NCBI RefSeq assembly: GCF_000001735.4
Contig: NC_003074.8
Span: forward strand, 12,648,101-12,712,100
DNA length: 64,000 bases
Direction of reading: 5' to 3'
Source: Arabidopsis thaliana
Taxonomy: Eukaryota; Streptophyta; Magnoliopsida; Brassicales; Brassicaceae
The translations under genes and the position numbers were made by a program. Shown here piece by piece: positions 12,420 to 23,819 of this stretch. Below the pieces are notes generated by a model. The model ran no database searches. It was given only the letters and a program-made list of their open reading frames with translations, and was not told the DNA's origin. How positions within the stretch are numbered: position 1 is the stretch's first letter; each line of letters opens with the position of its first letter.

Positions 12420-13430
12420 CCATAGCATACTATCCCATGTTATTATCCACTCAAACCTGTCACACCATATAACCCCGTCCCGTGAAATTAAACACAAATT
12501 TGTCATTTTATTATAAATTTCAAATATTTATAAAATTAGAAACTTCAAAAAAGATTAATATTGACCCAAACTTCATCATTGAATTTTGAGTGTTATATCT
12601 AAGATTTCTCTCGCAGTATATCGTCCCGTATTAATATCTTTTATATTGTTTAAATTTCTTGTAAAATTTAATTTATAATTTTTTAAACTTTTTAAAGTTT
12701 CAATTTTTTAAAATAAATAACCCTAGTAAACAAACCATTTTAATTTTGGACACCTCATAAATCAAGTTTCATGCTCATTCGTAATCGAAATCATTTTGGT
12801 CCTTTTTATAGTATGGGTCTTGACCATTGTCCAATTTTTTTAATCGATGTGGGACATTCTAAAATCGTAATTATTATCCACCCAAACCCGTCCTACCATA
12901 TAACCCAGTCCCGTGAAGTTAAACATAATTTTGTCATTTTCTTATAAATTTCAATATTATAAAATTTGAAACTTAAAAAAATACAATATCGACCCAAAAT
13001 TCATCATTGAATTTTGATTGTTATATTTAAGATTTTTCCTGTAATATATCGTCTCGTGTTAATATATTTTTTATATATTTATAATGTTTAAATTTCTTGT
13101 AAAATTCAATTTATAATTTTTAAAACTTTATAAGTTTTAAAATTATAAATATTTAAAGCATTTTTTAAAGATAAACTTTATAAAAAGTTTTTAAAATTAT
13201 AATATTTAAATTTTGATAAAGTTATAATATTTATAATTTCTTGAAACATTTTAAAGTTTCAATTCTTTAAAATAAAAAATCCGAGTAAAATCGGATAACT
13301 ATTTTAATTTTGGACGCCTAATAAATCAAGCTTCCTGCTCATTCGTAATCAGAATCATTTTGGTCCTTTTATAATATGGGTCTGAACCATTGTCCAATTT
13401 TTCTAAGCGATGTGGGACATTGTACACATA
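12420..13430. repeat. Direct duplication of a ~430-560 bp block
   Basis: Landmarks repeat in the same order: CCATATAACCC (about 12468 and 12896), TCATCATTGAATTTTG, TATATCGTC, TTTTGGTCCTTTT and GATGTGGGACATT (about 12846 and 13408). The second copy is longer because of extra AT-rich sequence in its middle. Confidence 0.75.
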
Positions 13431-13940
13431 TTATTTCTTCATAGGTTGAATAATATATGTCCGTTTTAAAAAATTTGAATTGCATCATATTCAGAAAAAA
13501 ATATAATATTTTATTAACTATATATATTTTATATAAATTCAAAATAAATAAAGTATAAGATCAAATAAAATTGAAAAAAGAATTATATATTTATGTTTAA
13601 ATTAGGTAGAAATATTTTAGGAAATTAGTTAAGGTAAATAAAAAATATGGTTAGTTTAGAGATATTGTTTATATTAGATTTGGTAATTAAATCATTAATT
13701 TTCGTTTTTAATTATTAGTTTTTAGGTAACTTTTCCAAAAATTAATGTTATCCAAGATCAGAACAGAATTAAACATGTTATCCAGGATCCGAACAGAGTT
13801 AAACCGGGTAAAACCCACCCATTTGAATTAATTGTTGAATTATGGCTCAAATCTTCAACATTATCTTCAAAAATCCCATTCAAAAATGTATATATAGATT
13901 CCCTAAAAGTGCCTAATAGTGCAACATTCTCATAATCGAA

Positions 13941-14497
13941 ATGCATGTATTTTTTTAAAATGAATGTAACATTTATTCATAAAAAATTAATATTATATTC
14001 CTACTCGTTTGTTCATTTGGAATATGCATTAATAAATATTATAATGTCAAATAATCCATCCAAATGATCCATCTAACTAATCCATCTGAATGATGTTCGT
14101 TTTCATTTTTGGTGATTAAGCTAGATGATTCATCTAACTGTTTTTCTTTAAAATTTTGTTTGTTTGTTCAGTTGAATGGTCCATCTAAATACTCCTAGTA
14201 AAAAATGATTAAAATGCCCATATTTTCATCAAATTATATTTTAATTCTTATCTAACCATATGAATTTTAATTTTACTGATCAAATATATATTTTACGATC
14301 AAATAAATTTCAAATTATTATACCGAAGAATGTCGAATATATTTTAATCATACAAAATCAAATTTTGAAGAACAAAAAAAATGACCAAAATCATTAGTTT
14401 CATTCAGAAACAATTTGAAAGTGGCTAGACCGAATTTGACTAATTTCCTTGATTCTAACTTCGTGACCAAAGCTTAATTCTGTTTCAGTCTATGTCT
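13941..14497. other. AT-rich DNA between the MULE and the FMT pseudogene
   Basis: The words GATCCATCTAA and close variants recur between about 14055 and 14195, partly in inverted orientation. This could be the remains of a small element. No coding sequence was seen. Confidence 0.35.
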
Positions 14498-14979
14498 TCA
14501 TATCTTCTTCAGCTTTTGACCTCTCAAGCCATTCCAAAAAGCAGCTGCATTGATGGCTTTCTTACCAGCAAGCTGGACTTCTAGTACCTGAATCAGCAAC
14601 ACCAAATATGAGCTATATAAATAGTAGATTAGTGTCTGATTACCACATCACAAACATCTGCTTTTCGTATTAATAGTGTGAGTGGGTCTGTAACTTGGTT
14701 GATTTAGAGAATAGTGGCAGTGTTTCGTCTATCGGTTTACCTCTAAAGCTGTACCTCCTCTGCAGGGAAATATTAGTGAACCTTTCTTGAATGTTACATA
14801 GTCTTGTTTACCATCCTGGATTTCCAAATCTTTGCATACTCAGTGGACATAATTTTAAGCTCTAGCACATTTTGCTGGCCGCTTTTGTCATCAAGGACTA
14901 CAACTTTGGCTCGTGTTCCCGGCCATCCTGCAAATGGACGAACCTAGAGAACAGTTTTATTTTTTACGTTTATGATTAT

Positions 14980-17900
14980 TGAAATAAGTCGTAAAGTGTT
15001 GGTTTATTCATTCACACATGGGTTCTACATCGAGAGAATAAGGGTTTTCAACAAGTAATAAAGCCCATCTGATGAACTTCCCATTGTCTTGCAGCCGCAA
15101 CAGCAAGAAGAAAGCGTACTGTTGTCATCTTAGCAACTGGTGCAAAAGTTTCTGTAAAATCGGAGCCTTCGACTTGTCGATTTCCGAGAGCAACCAAACG
15201 AGCCTTGTGACGTTCTAGTGTGCCGTCGGAATTGTATTTGAGTTTATAGACCCACTTGCTGCCAATAGCTTTCTTCCCTGGAGGTAAGGTAGTGATATCC
15301 CAAGTATGGTTTTCTTCAAGAGCAGTAATTTCTAAACCCATAGCAGCACACCATTCTTTGATCTGAGAAGCTTGGTGATAGCTCGTTGGTTCCGTGTCGG
15401 AAGTAATAGCTACCATAAAAACTCGATGCAATCCCGAAAATTTTTCGTCAGAAATCGATATGGGAATAGAGTCAAGTATCTTACCGCAGACCGTTTTAGA
15501 GAGGCTAGGATCAGTGAAAGTGGCAGAAGAAGCAGTAGAGGGTGTATTATTAGTAAGTGATGGAGCTGTAGCATGATGAGCAACAAAATCTTTTAAAAGA
15601 ACAGATGGTAATTTTTGACGATGACCTTTTCCAAGAAGTTCCGGTAAACCAGGCGAAGCTTCCGGTGAGGAAAGAGGTGATAACGAGGGAGATGAGCTTG
15701 GAGGAAGAGGCGAACTAGGTGACGATGGCGAACCAGGATTAGAGTTCGATGATGGTGTCAATACCATAGGATGCGAGAGTGATAACGGAGACGTGGGTGT
15801 TGTCACGATCACAGGAGGTGACGTGGTAGTCAAAGTAGGTATTGTAGTAGGTGATGAAAGATCAACCGTTGGTGAGATAGAAATATCAGCTTGCGGTTGG
15901 AGCCAATCATCATCGTGAAAAATCGTAGAGGGAGGAAACATAGACGGTGAGAAGGGAATTGAGCTTGATTCTATAGTACCATACGGGAAGACAGTTTCTT
16001 GAAACACAACATCACGACTCACAAAGAATTTGTTCTTCTCTAAGTCATAAAGGCGCCAACCTTTCTTACCATAGGGGTAGCCAACAAAGACGCATCGTCT
16101 ACTTCTTTCACTGAATTTATCCTTGTCACGAGCTCTATAATGAGCGTAGCACAGACAACCAAACGTTCGCAAAGCTGAATAAGAAGGTCGAGACCCAAAC
16201 AATACTTCATATGGAGATTTTCCATGGAGAATTTTGGTGGGTGTGCGATTTATGAGATGAATAGCGGTAAGGATACTTTCTCCCCGAAATTTGCGAGGAA
16301 GATGACTTTGAAAAAGACACGTGCGGGCGACATTTAAAATGTGTCGATGCTTACGCTCGACGCGTCCGTTTTGTTGCCGTGTATCTACACATGAAGTTTG
16401 ATGAATAATACCTTGTTCTTGAAAAAATGATTTGAGACACATGAATTCGGTTCCATTATCGCTGTGGACCGTCTTGATAGATTTGCAAAATTGACGTTCA
16501 CTCATGGCACAAAAATTTCGAATTAATCGAGATACTTCTGATTTTTCAGCCATGAGAAATGTCCAGACAGATCGCGAGAAGTCGTCAACTATAGTGAGAA
16601 AGTAAACAGATCCACACGAAGCCGGTGTGCGGTAAGGTCCCCAAACATCGCAATGAATTAGTTCAAAACAAACTGTAGTTTTATTAAGACTTGGAGAAAA
16701 AACTTCACGTGCTTGTTTAGCACGATAACAAATGTCACAACTTTTGATGATCTCTAAATCACTACTAGAAGAAGCAAACTCTGGAAATGAAAGCAAAACA
16801 CCGGTAGATGGATGTCCTAATCTGTGATGCCACAATGTCGCCGATGAGGATTCCTTGAAACCTTTGTTAACACGAGCAGCAAGAACACCCGTAAAATAAT
16901 ACACCCCCTCTCGCTCTTCACCCGCACCAATCAAAGTTCTCGTAAAACGGTCCTGCAAGAAACAAAGAGTATCAGTAAAGATTGCAACACATCCAGTATG
17001 CTTTAGTAATTTAGCAACAGATATTAATGTGCAATTAAAATCTGGCACAAATAGCACATCTGGAAGAACATATGCATTATGTAAGGCAAGCGTTCCACGT
17101 TTTGTGGCACGAGAGGCAGTCCCGTCAGGCTTAGTGACAGGCGAAGGAATGATATCTTCCACATTTGTGAGTAATGTGATATCACCGGTCATATGGTGTG
17201 AAGCACCTGTGTCAATGATAACGTAAGTAGTAAATGTTTTACCAGACAACTTTTGTGAAGATGTGGCTGGATTTTGAGCTTGAAGTAGAGAGATCAATTG
17301 ATTAATCTGGTCCGCATTTGAAGGAGTTGATGTAGGAGGTGGATGTGTACTAGCAGCGTTAGCACGTCCTTTACCACGAGAACCAGAAGATGAAGAACGT
17401 CCGCCACGATTGTTGTTACCACGACCATTGTTCCCACGACCGGAAGTGCCTCGTCCAGCAGAGCCATTAGAACCATTCTGTTCTAACCACCAGTCTGGAT
17501 AACCATGAACCAAAAAACACTCTGTAATGTCATGTCCTTGACGATGGTAGTGAGTACAAGTCAAAGAGGAGCGATCACGAAATCGAGGTGCAGAGACTGC
17601 CGCAACTTGAGGTGTAGGCGGAAGCGGTGTGGCTTGAACTGTAAACCCAACAGCCTCTGTTTTGATGTCATCTTTTATGCGAGAAGCATTGAGATTCTGT
17701 TCTTCATGAATCACACGCGAGTACACTTGATTAAGAGCCGGTAGAGGATCTTGAACTGTAATTGTAGAGCGAATAGGCCTGAAGCGTTCATCCAAATTGA
17801 GCAGGAATTGATGAACCTTGTCGTCTTCACGTTCTTTGGCGATGTCGGGAGCAGCTTCACACGTGCAAGTCCGACTGGTCTTGTAATTTTGCAGTTCTTC

Positions 17901-18522
17901 CCAAAGCTTGGTTAGTCTCCCGTAATAAACAAGAACAGATTGACCATCTTGCTTACACGCCAAAATTTCATCTTTCAACAATTGTTTACGAACACCGTTT
18001 CCATTGGAGAATCGTTGTTTGAGACTATCCCAAAGATCTTTTGCATCAGACACGAAGGCAACCGTTGAACGGATGGTTGGATCAATTGATGTTCTAATCC
18101 AACCTATAATCATAGAATTTGCAGCTTTCCATGATGACAAGGCAGGTTCTGTTGTTGGCTTTGGTATCGTACCATCAAGGAACCCGAGTTTTTGTTTTGC
18201 CTGAAGAGAATTCATGAGTTCTTCAGCCCATTCAGAGTAATTGTCTTCTTTTAATATAACAGAGGAAATCAAAGCACCGGGATTGTCAGATGCAGTGATA
18301 CCATAAGGAGATGGAGTAGTCACGGGGACGATAGCTCCGGACATAGTGATGACAAAGTAGAAGAGAGAAACGATGCAGTCAAAATATTTGATTTAAAGCA
18401 AAACTTGCTCTGATACCATGAAATAAGTCGTAAAGTGTTGGTTTATTCATTCACACATGGGTTCTATTTATACATCGAGAGAATAAGGGTTTACAACAAG
18501 TAATAAAGCCCATTACGGTCCA
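14980..18522 (-). mobile_element. Ty1/Copia retrotransposon, deleted from mid-RT into its 3' LTR
   Basis: Short LTRs flank the element. The 5' LTR on the right is 18419-18522 (minus: TGGACCG...TTTCA, 104 bp) and the 3' LTR remnant on the left is 14980-15068. Just inside the 5' LTR, minus reads TGGTATCAGAGC, the initiator Met-tRNA primer site typical of Copia. The 3' LTR lacks six bases (TTTATA on plus) that form the TATA box in the other LTR, and its first ~15 bp are gone. The element sits inside an FMT intron. No clean target duplication: ATTAT lies left of 14980 and again three bases beyond the canonical right end. Confidence 0.88.
15048..18344 (-). pseudogene. Copia gag-pol polyprotein, long ORF truncated in RT
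   Basis: One 1098-codon frame starting at MSGAIVPVT. Domains in order: gag (about residues 25-240); a CxxxxQGH-type degenerate zinc knuckle (about 262-275); aspartic protease with VIIDTGASHHM (about 375); pre-integrase with LWHHRLGHPS (about 505); integrase core with IVDDFSR, HSDNGTEF and the Glu in ENGRVERKH-like NGRVERKH (about 590-680); a Pro/Ser-rich linker (about 830-930); then the start of the reverse transcriptase (KWVYKLKYNSDGTLERHKARLVA, about 1045 on). The frame runs into LTR sequence just after the EVHQM motif, so the RT active site and all of RNase H are missing. The deletion joint lies in the shared word ATGG. gag, protease and integrase are uninterrupted, so the deletion looks recent. 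Confidence 0.9.
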
Positions 18523-18860
18523 TTAATTATAAGTGCAACAAAATGAAGAATTTTTCTACCTTGTTATGTAGAACAGAAGCTTCCTGGTCAAAAAAGAGCC
18601 AAGCCTCATCTGGAGCTATCTGTGCATCAATTGAATCATTCAGTCCCATAACAACCAAATTTCAAACCAGATTTTTATATATCATACAAGAAGCAATATA
18701 GCCATGCAGCAAACAATTACCTTTGGAGATAAGGTAGCTTTAGAATCATCTTGGGGAGTTGCTTTTGATTTTGCATGTGGAGGGAAGTTCACAGATAAGA
18801 AGTTCAGAACCTGCAAAGTTTGTGAAAAGACCCAAATCCGATACACGGAGCTGGTCAACA

Positions 18861-20705
18861 TGTTGACTTGTGGGTCCGGCCCAAAACATATTTAATTTCA
18901 AAACCGCCAACTAACAATGCAAAACAAACTCTTGGCTTGACAAACCTGCAAAAGAGAGAGAGGGATGAGCAATCTAAGATTACTCAGTGAAGGTAAGCTT
19001 TAGGGCTCACGAATTCTCCATACACAAACATATCTAGAATCACAAATGGGACTACTTCCCATAACCGCATTATGGCGGGTCTGATACAACGTGGCAACAC
19101 ACGCTTATCTTCGTGCTACGGATCACATGTACCTCTTGCACATGTTCCTGACACTATTCACTCGTGCTACGGATCACATCATGCCTCTTGCACTTGTTCC
19201 TAGCACTTCACACTCGTCGGCTCGTCGGCTCGTCAGCCATCCTGATCTATCTGCAAACCCGCATCAATAGACCACCACATAACTACAAGGATTCCTTCTT
19301 ATAGGATTCTCTGCGGCTCACCGCATCTTTGTGCCATTGACACATTCTCTCATCACATAACAATTATTTTATCACAAAATAGCATGTATTTCTCAATATC
19401 ACATCATCCACAAACACATTTATTTTCTATTCCATTTAATACTAGTTTGTTTCCTATAATAATATATTTATAAAATATATATATACATAACCACGCAAAT
19501 ACGGTTACTCATATGTATATAACGCTCAGGTATACTCGGCTTATCTCTAGACTAAGTAATTAACTAAACATATTCATATACGAAAGAAGATACGATCTCG
19601 TCCTCACCCAAGCCAAATAGATTTTTCCCGGTTAAAAACTAGCAACAACGGAAACCGGTTGACACATTTCTCCAACTGCAACGGTTGCATTATCCGACAA
19701 AGATTAATCCAGTAATTAATACCCATCAGTAATATTCATGAATTATCCTAATAAACCCAACCATCTCATATCTCAGTATAATGACTAAACGCTGACTTGA
19801 TATTTTTCTAATCAAACTAATCAGCTCCGGTTCAAGAATTAAACCAATCCAAACTAATTATTCAATAACATCCCAATCCCACTTCACGACCACACAAAGT
19901 CATTCTTTACCACATAACTGAGTTTGGCCCAAAACACCAAAATCCCATATCACAATAACGTATACACCTTAATAACCGGTCATGATGTTCGGTTCAATAA
20001 ACAATTCAAAGCAACCATGACACCACGATTTCTCTCCACATGACCAGTTATTACGTTACGGTTTATGGACTAAGTTACATGTAGGATCTCTAAGGTTTAG
20101 GCTGGTTTACTCTCTTGGTTTAATAAACAACAAAACAACAACAACACGAGTGTTGAGACGAGGCAATACCTTTTCCGCGATGACTCTCAATGGATTTCCT
20201 TGGCAAAATGGATATGTGGTCGCCACGTTCAAGTTTACAGTGGCTAGGTACTCATGGTTCTCCAAGGAAAACAAATCAGCGATTAGATCTAGAATCCCCA
20301 TGGCTTGCAGCACAAGCAATACATCTTAAACCAAAGCTAGAGACATTCTAGACAAGCTATAGAATAATAAAACTAGGGTTTCCTTACCCTTAAGAGCCTC
20401 GCCGATGGACAACGACTGCTCCGGTGACAGTGTCTTACATCTCCGGTGACACATGGTAGCTGTGGTGGTTCTCCGGTGAAGTTACGGTGGCCTTCTCTCT
20501 CTTCTCCCATTTCTCTCCATTTTCTGATGCCGCGATCACCGCCTCCTCTATCACTTCCCCCACGTGAGATCACTTCTCCTCCACAAGATTCACGGCAACA
20601 AAAATACTAGGACAACGGCTTAGATAAATTATCGGCGGCGTTAGGCTTCATGAAGAGGAAGTTATACACACATATATGTTCACGACTACATCATACTCAA
20701 GTCTC
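18861..20705. repeat. Unclassified repeat in an FMT intron, possible solo LTR
   Basis: This block begins TGTTGACTTGTGGGTCCGG after CAACA, and CAACA recurs near 20703; the far boundary is not certain. At 19110-19215 a ~55-60 bp unit (CGTGCTACGGATCACAT... CCTCTTGCAC) is tandemly repeated, followed by GTCGGCTC repeats. Minus-strand ORFs near 20107-20570 have no recognisable domain. It resembles non-coding LTR-type sequence, but I cannot assign a family. Confidence 0.4.
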
Positions 20706-21014
20706 AACAAAACCCTTTTTCTCGCTTGCTTTCGTCACATCATATGGGCCATTAATGGGCTAAATTTGTCTTCTTCTAACAAACCAAAATGGCCCAATTA
20801 CCCATTTAAGAAAGAGAATATGACACGTTTAGGCACTTTTAGACTATCTTATTCCTTTTGAGACATTTATGAGGGAGATGACACTTTCTCCATTATTTAA
20901 CTTCTTTTAAGACATTTTTACCCCTAATTTATTTAATAATTTTTATTTTGAAATTTAACACAAATTAAACACTTTTTCTCTCTTCCATAATTCTTACGCA
21001 CACTAAAAAATATA

Positions 21015-21050
<36 letters not shown>

Positions 21051-21221
21051 TCCATGATTTGTAGTGCCTTTCTCTCTCTACGTCTCCCTAACTTCTAAGC
21101 TTGATTTCTCTTATCGATTATGGCGGCGGCTCACGAAAAATCGGTGGTACCGATTCTGCAAATAAATTAGAGAAGTTTCTTAAACAATTTGATCTCAATT
21201 ATCTCAGGAATTTGTATAATT

Positions 21222-21800
21222 TCTATGTCCATAAGGTCTCGGAGGTGGAAGTCTCTACAAACTGTAAAAAAAAATAACAAACAATTTTTTGGTGTCTATA
21301 ATAACAAGTCTATTTAAATATATCCATTCAGACACTTTTTTACTGATCTATATCCAATCTATATACCACGTCCGTAATAACAGGAGATTCGATTAACCGT
21401 GGGTTGTAAAGAAACCAGAGTTCCATGTCCATAAGGTCTTGAAGGTGGAGGTCTCTGCAAGCTGAAAGAAAATCATCAAACAATTTTTTGGTATCCATAA
21501 TAACAAGTCCATTTAAATATATCCATTCAGAAACATTTCTACTGATCCGTATCCATTCTATATACTATGTCAATAATAACAGGAGATTCGATTAACCGTG
21601 TTTTGTAAAGAAACCAAAGTTCCATATCCATAAGGTTTTGAAGGTGGAGGTCTCTGCAAACTGAAAAAAAAAAAAACAAAAATTTGTTGGTGTCCATAAT
21701 AACGAATCCATTTAAATATATCCATTCAGAAACCTTTTTAGTGATCTATATCCATTCTATATAGCATATCCATGATAACAAGAGATTCAATTAACTGGAA
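21222..21800. repeat. ~200-bp tandem repeat, about three units
   Basis: GGAGGTGG-type markers occur at 21241, 21441 and 21640. Each unit contains TCCATAAGG, AACAATTTTTTGGTGTC and CAGGAGATTCGATTAACCG. About 110 bp of each unit is homologous to the shorter unit at 10296-10895. Confidence 0.8.
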
Positions 21801-22200
21801 TCTCGATGCTACGTACATGAAACGAGTTGACACATGAGAGAGAGCAAAAATCAAATCAAGCCGCCATTGTTGAAGAAGAAGAAGTTTCTTAGAAAACTGA
21901 ATCTCAAATTTATGTCAAAACTAAGATTTAAATTGCAAAATAAATCACAATCTACAATCAATAAAAATGAATAAAATATTGAACTCTCCAATCAATCCAT
22001 AATCTCACAACAATCCGAGAAATTCTATAATATAGAAATCTCAAATTCTGCAAAATTTGAATACCCAATCTCCTAAGTGAAAGAAAAACTTCATACCATC
22101 AAAAATACCAAAATAAAGAAACACGTGATTGAACCCAACAAATAATTATAAGGAGATAACTTTTTTTTTGAGAACCAGACGCAACTAAAGTTGCGTACAT

Positions 22201-22396
<196 letters not shown>

Positions 22397-22858
22397 TGGG
22401 TTAAGAGAGTATTTTAGTTAAGAGGTCATTTTAGTAAAAAATCATAGAGAAAGTGTCTACTCATTTGGAAGTGCCTAAACACGGAAATAGTTTTTAAAAA
22501 GTGTCTAAGAGTGTAATATTCTCTTGAAGAAATTGGGGATGTTACAGTTTGTTTTCACTTATAGACCATATTAATATAATCTTATTATGTCCAGATGACT
22601 TTTACTGAAAGACCAGGTATAAGAATTAATATATCACCTTCAGAAAATAGGAATGAGAGAAGTTCTGGTGCCTGCAAATGATTCAAACGAAGGTCATTAA
22701 GATCCAGAAAATAAAATAAGATGATGATCTACGTTGGGGGTTACAGTGAATACCTTTATTACATTATCCACTTGGAACTTCTTAGAAGCAATCGCAGGCC
22801 CGACATCTAACATACGCACTGTAAATGCTAATGATACTCCTGTTTCTGGGACACCATC

Positions 22859-23542
22859 CTAGTATAATAATTGTCATCCTTCATCTCTATTTGTCCTCAC
22901 TAGTTGTCTGCTAGTGTTCACCAAAATCATGAGGCATAAGTTATGTGCAAAACTTAAGGTAAAACACAAGCAATTGTAAAGAATGTCAAAGCTGTTGCAT
23001 TCAAGAAGTACGGTATAAAAGATATCAAATAAGTTGAATATAATTCGTAAGTCAACTAATATAATCACAGACTCACTAATGAGTAAACATCTACACACAA
23101 TCATAGTACTTTAGAACAAAAAGACATACGGATGTAGCGAATAAATTTAAGGGGGGCAATGTTGAAATTGTTCAAAGAGTTGGAGGGTCAAAACTGAAAA
23201 TAGCAAGGGGCATAACTGAAATTGTTTAAGATTTGCATTAAAATTCAAAAATTTATCTGTGGCATCTGCACCCGTATTATACAACGTCAATCCGCCACTA
23301 TATACAACTAATTTACCAAAGTTCCAGCCATATTTAAAACTAAAAAGCTGTTAATAAAAAGAGAGACAGAGGAGAGTCGTCTACAATTACTTGACACAGA
23401 TTTCGTTCCTTCCTTATTGTTTTTTCTTGAGCTATAAAGATCAGTCTACAGTTCCTTTAGATGCCAAGTCAGAGAATGTTAGATCAAAACTTGAAGATCT
23501 ATTAGGGAAGAAGTAAGAATATGTGAATAGACATAAAGCTGG

Positions 23543-23579
<37 letters not shown>

Positions 23580-23815
23580 TGCAGCTTTTAAGGTTCCTTG
23601 AAACTAGCTTATGAATCTTTAAATTCCTTGAAACTAGCTTATGAATCCACTACAACTCAACAATGGAATCTACACTAAACAAAACCACTACAACTCAATA
23701 TTGGAATCTACACTAAAAATTCAAACTTTTTTACAACTTAAAACTCAAACATAGGACACAAAAGAATACGTTACAAAGCAGAAAGATTCAGAAACTCAAA
23801 TTCATCTTATCAATA
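22859..23815. other. Spacer between FMT remnant and satellite array
   Basis: No upstream FMT exon could be found. A short plus frame at about 23425-23517 ends DAKSENVRSKLEDLLGKK before a stop, but I do not recognise it. A (TA)n tract lies at about 23543-23578. Two short tandem duplications follow at 23590-23720 (CCTTGAAACTAGCTTATGAA twice; CCACTACAACTCAA...GGAATCTACACTAAA twice). Confidence 0.4.
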
Positions 23816-23819
23816 TGTT

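Larger units (their letters stand above)
11518..13435 (-). mobile_element. Candidate minus-strand Helitron with internal tandem repeats
   Basis: Read on minus, the left edge is a perfect palindrome, CCCGCGGTATACCGCGGG (11530-11547), then TTAATAT and CTAG (11518-11521), next to a T (A on plus at 11517). A hairpin just before CTAG is the Helitron 3'-end signature. The right boundary (5' TC) was not identified and 13435 is only where similarity between internal repeats ends. No Rep/helicase ORF exists, so it would be non-autonomous. Confidence 0.55.
8961..13931 (+). mobile_element. Pack-MULE (Mutator-like element) with captured gene fragments
   Basis: A perfect 9-bp target duplication ATAATCGAA flanks the element (8952-8960 and 13932-13940), the length expected for Mutator-like elements. 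The inverted ends are related: the right end read inward is GAGAATGTTGCACTATTAGG and the left begins GAGATATTTGCCTTCTCTGG. Both continue into GGCACTT-rich sequence shared with the second MULE at 20814-22523. No transposase was found, so it is non-autonomous. Inside are spliced PEP/phosphate translocator fragments (9520-10107), a tandem repeat (10296-10895), a LINE fragment (about 11060) and a Helitron-like end with satellite-like repeats (11518 onward). A third TIR-like stretch at about 11450-11517 suggests that elements were stacked. Confidence 0.8.
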
